Both the position numbers and the translations under genes were made by a program. Under the pieces are notes generated by a model, which was not told the origin of the DNA, did not search any database, and saw nothing but the letters and a program-made list of their open reading frames with translations. A stretch of 45,589 nucleotides of DNA. Source: RGIG2206 sp045579085 (GTDB taxonomy: Bacteria; Bacillota; Clostridia; Oscillospirales; Acutalibacteraceae). The stretch lies in assembly GCA_045579085.1 (NCBI GenBank), contig JAZNLO010000021.1, positions 1 through 45,589 on the forward strand. The letters run 5' to 3'. Of the stretch, positions 42,114 through 45,589 are shown in pieces; within the stretch, counting starts at the first letter, position 1, and each line of letters starts with the position of its first letter.

Positions 42114-43385
42114 ATGGGATTAGGGGATACTAAAAAACTTATAAATTCAAGTGAAATAGACGATAAGCTGTCTGTTTTATATAAAGATATTGATGCTGCC
42201 AAAGCCAGATATTCAGAAGCTTGTGACGAGTTTGAAAAGATATTTGGAGAGGGAAGAGAAGTTGAACTTTTCAGCGCACCCGGCAGAACTGAGGTTGGCG
42301 GAAACCACACAGACCATCAGCTTGGTTGCGTACTTGCCGGCAGTGTAAATCTTGACGTTATTGCGGTTGCATCTAAGAATGACGATAACATCGTCAGAAT
42401 TAAGTCAGCAGGCTTCGATATGGACACTATCGACTTGAACTCTTTAGAGCCCCAAGACAACGAAAAAGAGCACGCTGCAGCGCTTATTAGAGGCGTTTGC
42501 GCCAGAATGAAAGAATTAGGCTATAAAATTGGCGGCTTTGATGCTTACACTACTTCAAATGTTCTTAAGGGAAGCGGACTTTCCTCATCAGCTGCATTTG
42601 AGGTTTTGATTGGCAATATTATTTCTTATATGTTTAATGACGGTATAATTGACGCTATCACCATTGCTCAGGTTTCACAGTACGCAGAGAACATATTCTT
42701 CGGCAAACCTTGCGGTCTTATGGACCAAATGGCAAGCTCTGTTGGCGGTTTCACAGCTATTGACTTTGCTGATAAAGCTAATCCTATCGTTGAAAAGGTT
42801 GATTTCAACCTCTCTGCAAGCAATTTCAGCCTGTGCATAGTCAACACAGGTGGCAATCACGCTGACCTTACCATTGAGTACGCTGCTGTTACTGAGGAAA
42901 TGAAGAAGGTTTCTGATTTCTTTGGTGAAACAGTTCTTCGTAACGTTGATGCTAATAAGTTCTTTTCTAAAATTCCTGAGCTCAGACTTATGTTTGGCGA
43001 CAGAGCTGTACTTAGAGCTATGCACTTCTTTGAAGAAAATGAGCGCGCTCAGCTTGAGAAAAACGCTCTCAAGAATGGCGATTTTAATGAGTTCTTGCGT
43101 TTGGTTAATGAATCAGGTAGGTCTTCATTTATGAAGCTGCAAAACGTGTATTCTTCGCTCAATGTTGCTGAACAAGGCTTGTCATTAGCGCTTGCTATTA
43201 CTGAGCACGTTATTGGCGACAAAGGCGCTTTCAGAGTTCATGGCGGAGGATTTGGCGGCACAATTCAGGCTTTTGTTCCCAACGAACTGCTTGATGAATA
43301 TAAGAGCACCATTGAATCTGTGTTTGGCGAAGGCAACTGTTATGTGCTTAATATCCGTCCTGTTGGCGGCACAAAGATTTGCTAA
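42114..43385 (+). CDS. Galactokinase-family GHMP kinase with altered signature
   Basis: The 423-residue protein has the GHMP layout of galactokinase: APGRTEVGGNHTDHQLG (about 55-71), the phosphate loop GSGLSSSAA (153-161), the catalytic Asp204 in CGLMDQMASSVGG and GGGFGGT near the end. Arg58 fits the catalytic arginine. Classical GalK has Gly-Glu-His-Thr-Asp in the sugar-contact signature; here the Glu is Asn64 and the residue after Asp is His68. There is also an N-terminal extension of about 25 residues. Galactose phosphorylation is the default guess, but another sugar is possible. It is monocistronic with promoter and terminator; no other Leloir genes are adjacent. Confidence 0.8.
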   Translation: MGLGDTKKLINSSEIDDKLSVLYKDIDAAKARYSEACDEFEKIFGEGREVELFSAPGRTEVGGNHTDHQLGCVLAGSVNLDVIAVASKNDDNIVRIKSAGFDMDTIDLNSLEPQDNEKEHAAALIRGVCARMKELGYKIGGFDAYTTSNVLKGSGLSSSAAFEVLIGNIISYMFNDGIIDAITIAQVSQYAENIFFGKPCGLMDQMASSVGGFTAIDFADKANPIVEKVDFNLSASNFSLCIVNTGGNHADLTIEYAAVTEEMKKVSDFFGETVLRNVDANKFFSKIPELRLMFGDRAVLRAMHFFEENERAQLEKNALKNGDFNEFLRLVNESGRSSFMKLQNVYSSLNVAEQGLSLALAITEHVIGDKGAFRVHGGGFGGTIQAFVPNELLDEYKSTIESVFGEGNCYVLNIRPVGGTKIC

Positions 43386-43404
43386 CTAATCATAATATAA
43401 TATT

Positions 43405-43440
43405 AAAAAGACCGACATTTAAAATGTCGGTCTTTTTTTT
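43405..43440. terminator. Bidirectional terminator between convergent genes
   Basis: AAAAAGACCGACAT (43405-43418) pairs with ATGTCGGTCTTTTT (43424-43437), 14 bp with a 5-nt loop. A runs on one side and T runs on the other let it serve both the galactokinase-like gene (plus) and the peptidase gene (minus). Confidence 0.93.
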
Positions 43441-44506
43441 ATAAAATTATCAGTTCTTTAGGGCTTTTTGTTATATTATTGCAGCCATTATCTGTAACAA
43501 TTATCATATCTTCAATTCTAACACCGAATTTGTTTGGAATATAAATTCCGGGCTCAACTGTTAACACCATGCCAGTCTTTAAAGCAGTATTATCTCGAGT
43601 GTTAAAGGCAGGGGATTCGTGTATATCAATTCCTACGCTGTGACCAAGTCCGTGACCGAAACAATCCTTATATCCCTTTTCAGCAATATAATTTCTTGCA
43701 AGCGAGTCAACATCTTTGCATATAGCTTTAGGTATAATGCTGTCAATTGCTAATTTTTGCGCTTCGAGCACCGTGTTATATACAAATCTCTGCTCGTCAG
43801 TAACACTGCTTATTGCCACAGTTCTGGTCATATCAGACCTGTATCCGTTAATTACAGCGCCGAAATCCATCGTAATGAAATCGCCACTCGCAATGCGCCT
43901 GTCAGTAGGCACACCGTGAGGGTTTGACGAGTTTTCACCCGATACAACGATAAAATCAAAAGCGACACCCTCGCTACCAAGCTTACGAATGTGATACTCC
44001 ATATCGAGCATTATTTCACGCTCTGTGCGACCAATTGCAATTCTGCTTAAAATATAGTCAAATGTTTCGTCCGTTATCTTTTGAGCCTCGATAATATTGC
44101 TAATTTCGGCTTTATCCTTAACAGAACGCATATCGTTAATAAGCAAGTCAAACTTATCGTCATTAGCGAGCTGAGTGTTTAGTGAATTACTTAAAAAATT
44201 AAATCTTGATAGCGTAATTTGAGTAGCTTCAACAAACAACTTTTCCGTTAAATTTACTTTAATCAGCTCGTTTAGTTCAGCAATTAAATTAACGGATAAC
44301 GCAACCTCTGCAGAGGTAACAGCACTTATTGCTCTATTATAATATCTTGAGTCTATTAGTAACACAGACTTTGTTTTCGTAATAAACAATGCACCTGCAG
44401 AAGACTTAAATTCAGTAAGATAATAACGATTAGAATCTGAGACAATAATTAACGCCTCATTAATATCTAAATTTTGCTGAATGGTTTTAATTCTATCACT
44501 AATCAT
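43439..44506 (-). CDS. Xaa-Pro aminopeptidase/dipeptidase, M24 family
   Basis: This 355-residue pita-bread metallopeptidase removes N-terminal residues before proline or cleaves Xaa-Pro dipeptides. It has a creatinase-like N-terminal domain (1-125) and the catalytic domain with metal ligands D214 (TMDFGAV), D225 (RSDMTRT), H289 (GHGLGHSVG), E318 (VEPGIY) and E332 (RIEDMI). Length matches the YqhT/PepQ type. I chose ATG 44506, with AGGA about ten bases upstream; the longer frame from 44569 lies in the recombinase gene. It overlaps that gene by 8 nt, so the two are co-transcribed. Confidence 0.94.
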   Translation of the reverse strand: MISDRIKTIQQNLDINEALIIVSDSNRYYLTEFKSSAGALFITKTKSVLLIDSRYYNRAISAVTSAEVALSVNLIAELNELIKVNLTEKLFVEATQITLSRFNFLSNSLNTQLANDDKFDLLINDMRSVKDKAEISNIIEAQKITDETFDYILSRIAIGRTEREIMLDMEYHIRKLGSEGVAFDFIVVSGENSSNPHGVPTDRRIASGDFITMDFGAVINGYRSDMTRTVAISSVTDEQRFVYNTVLEAQKLAIDSIIPKAICKDVDSLARNYIAEKGYKDCFGHGLGHSVGIDIHESPAFNTRDNTALKTGMVLTVEPGIYIPNKFGVRIEDMIIVTDNGCNNITKSPKELIIL

Positions 44507-45506
44507 CAGAGTTTTCCTTTGGTTTTGATTTAGATTTAACAGTTGATAAAGGGTTAGCCTCAACTGCACTCTTTATCTGAGAATTTGATAGGTGAGTGTA
44601 AATTTGAGTTGTTCCTAAGTCAGAGTGCCCTAAAATATCCTTGAGAACCCTTATATCAACGTTACCGTGCTGATACATTAACGTTGCCGCAGTATGCCTA
44701 AGTTTATGCACAGAATAGCCCTGACCGCTTAAGCCGATTTTTTCTAGATTTACATAAACAATATGCTGAACTGTCTTTCTGCTGATACGTTTTTTAAGTC
44801 TGCTCAAGAACAAGGCTTTCTTATGTTCACCAACAACGCCATCAACAGGACGCACTTTCAGATAGTTGCTTATAGCATCAAGGCAAGCGTTGTTCAGGTA
44901 TACGATACGTTCTTTATTACCTTTACCAAGCACTCTCATTGAATTATCAGTTCTTATATCAGAAACGTTCAGTCCACACAGCTCAGACAGTCGCAATCCA
45001 CAGTTTAAAAACAACGTGATGATACAATAATCTCGCTCTTTATAGTCGCCAGAGACACTGTTTAACAGCTCAAGACTCTGTTCTAATGTAAGGTATTTAG
45101 GCAGAGATTTCTGGCTTTTTGGTGAATCCAATTGGTCAATGGGATTAGTTTCCAAAATTTGACATTTTACGGTGAGGTACCTAAAGAATGACCTTAGGGA
45201 AGAAGATTTACGAGCACGAGTTTTGCTGTTGTTATTCCTGTCATTCTTGCAAAACACTAAAAACTGATAAACTTCAGTTAAGGATATGCTTTTTAAAAAG
45301 TCTGCATCAACATCATTGATAGCAATCATATTAAAGTCACAATCCGAATCAACTAATCCACGTGATTGTTTAATGTATCTGAAGAATGTTTTTAAATCGG
45401 AAACATATTCATCAATAGTATGCTTAGAACGACCTTTAACAGTTTCAATATATGTAACATAATTTCTAACTATTTCAGGAAGTAACAGAAACTCGCTATG
45501 ATTCAT
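44499..45506 (-). CDS. Tyrosine recombinase, XerC/XerD-like
   Basis: The 335-residue protein has an N-terminal SAM-like domain (about 8-118) and a catalytic domain with R172 (CGLRLSEL), K195 (GKGNKER), H267 and R270 (HKLRH), H294 (LGHSDLG) and the nucleophile Y303 (QIYTHL). All key residues are present. It is longer than XerD in this window by an insertion around 45-75 and by a Lys/Ser-rich tail, but the first catalytic Arg context is the XerC one (NCGLRLSEL). It is the probable XerC partner of the xerD gene here. AAGGTGGG precedes the ATG. It shares a transcript with the peptidase. Confidence 0.88.
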   Translation of the reverse strand: MNHSEFLLLPEIVRNYVTYIETVKGRSKHTIDEYVSDLKTFFRYIKQSRGLVDSDCDFNMIAINDVDADFLKSISLTEVYQFLVFCKNDRNNNSKTRARKSSSLRSFFRYLTVKCQILETNPIDQLDSPKSQKSLPKYLTLEQSLELLNSVSGDYKERDYCIITLFLNCGLRLSELCGLNVSDIRTDNSMRVLGKGNKERIVYLNNACLDAISNYLKVRPVDGVVGEHKKALFLSRLKKRISRKTVQHIVYVNLEKIGLSGQGYSVHKLRHTAATLMYQHGNVDIRVLKDILGHSDLGTTQIYTHLSNSQIKSAVEANPLSTVKSKSKPKENSDD

Positions 45507-45572
45507 AAAAACCCACCTTAATTGGCTAAAAAGCCATTATTAGCCTTATTCTTTAAATTCAATCTCCCCTCA

Positions 45573-45578
45573 ATTATA
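45573..45578 (-). promoter_or_regulatory. Probable -10 element of the recombinase-peptidase promoter
   Basis: On the minus strand TATAAT lies 67 nt before the recombinase start. The matching -35 would be beyond the window edge, so the promoter cannot be confirmed. Confidence 0.45.
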
Positions 45579-45589
45579 CAAAATACTCA

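Noticed and set aside
44499..45506. Integrase of a mobile element
   Set aside because: It overlaps a housekeeping peptidase gene, has XerC-type sequence and no att repeats, excision genes or phage genes are near.
1..45589. CRISPR arrays, tRNA or rRNA genes and insertion sequences
   Set aside because: No regularly spaced repeats, cloverleaf or rRNA motifs, or transposase frames with terminal repeats were seen on reading both strands.

Overview
The window reads as chromosomal DNA from an anaerobic, spore-forming, low-to-moderate GC Firmicute of class Clostridia, most likely Oscillospiraceae/Ruminococcaceae. The evidence is a complete spoIIIAA-AH operon, the order spoIIIA - asp23-like - nusB - xseA - xseB - ispA - dxs - tlyA - nadK - argR - recN (a Firmicute arrangement), a clostridial single-chain PurL, a formate-dependent one-carbon module, strong AGGAGG-type ribosome binding sites and frequent TTG/GTG starts. 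No phage, IS element, CRISPR array, rRNA or tRNA was seen. The species assignment is inference.

Layout. (1) 1-10670, plus strand: the tail of a formate/nitrite-type channel, then purN, an archaeal-type IMP cyclohydrolase (purO-like), a stand-alone AICAR formyltransferase (purH C-terminal domain), purD, purL, glyA and fhs, closed by a strong terminator. It combines late purine synthesis with supply of the formyl groups used by PurN and PurH. (2) 10695-12741, minus strand: an NCS2 uracil/xanthine-type permease and a DivIVA-like coiled-coil protein. (3) 12862-17433: spoIIIAA to spoIIIAH, the mother-cell half of the SpoIIIA-SpoIIQ channel. (4) 17488-28955: asp23-like, nusB, a divergent TsaD-family protein, xseA/xseB, ispA, a DUF212 membrane protein, dxs, tlyA, nadK, argR, recN and tyrS. 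(5) A 390-nt AT-rich intergenic region with a terminator, TTTACAT-type repeats and a good sigma-A promoter. (6) 29346-36415: a SpoIIM-like membrane protein, xerD, a YesL/DUF624-like membrane protein with a large inserted loop, a heterodimeric ABC exporter and a trmB with an altered motif. (7) 36618-40609: two tandem paralogous solute-binding lipoproteins without permeases, and a DUF3048 (YerB-like) lipoprotein. (8) 40705-43385: a monofunctional biotin ligase coupled to BioY, then a galactokinase-family protein with an altered signature. (9) 43439-45506, minus strand: a second Xer-type recombinase overlapping an Xaa-Pro peptidase.

Most of the window is housekeeping, and I do not see a clear new defence or mobile system. 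The best leads are the TsaD paralog lodged between nusB and xseA, the PurO/PurH split, the YesL-like protein beside the asymmetric ABC pair, the tandem orphan binding proteins with a perfect 12-bp inverted repeat upstream, the GalK-like kinase with Asn in the sugar-binding signature, and the TrmB with Cys/Phe in place of the usual Asp/Trp.
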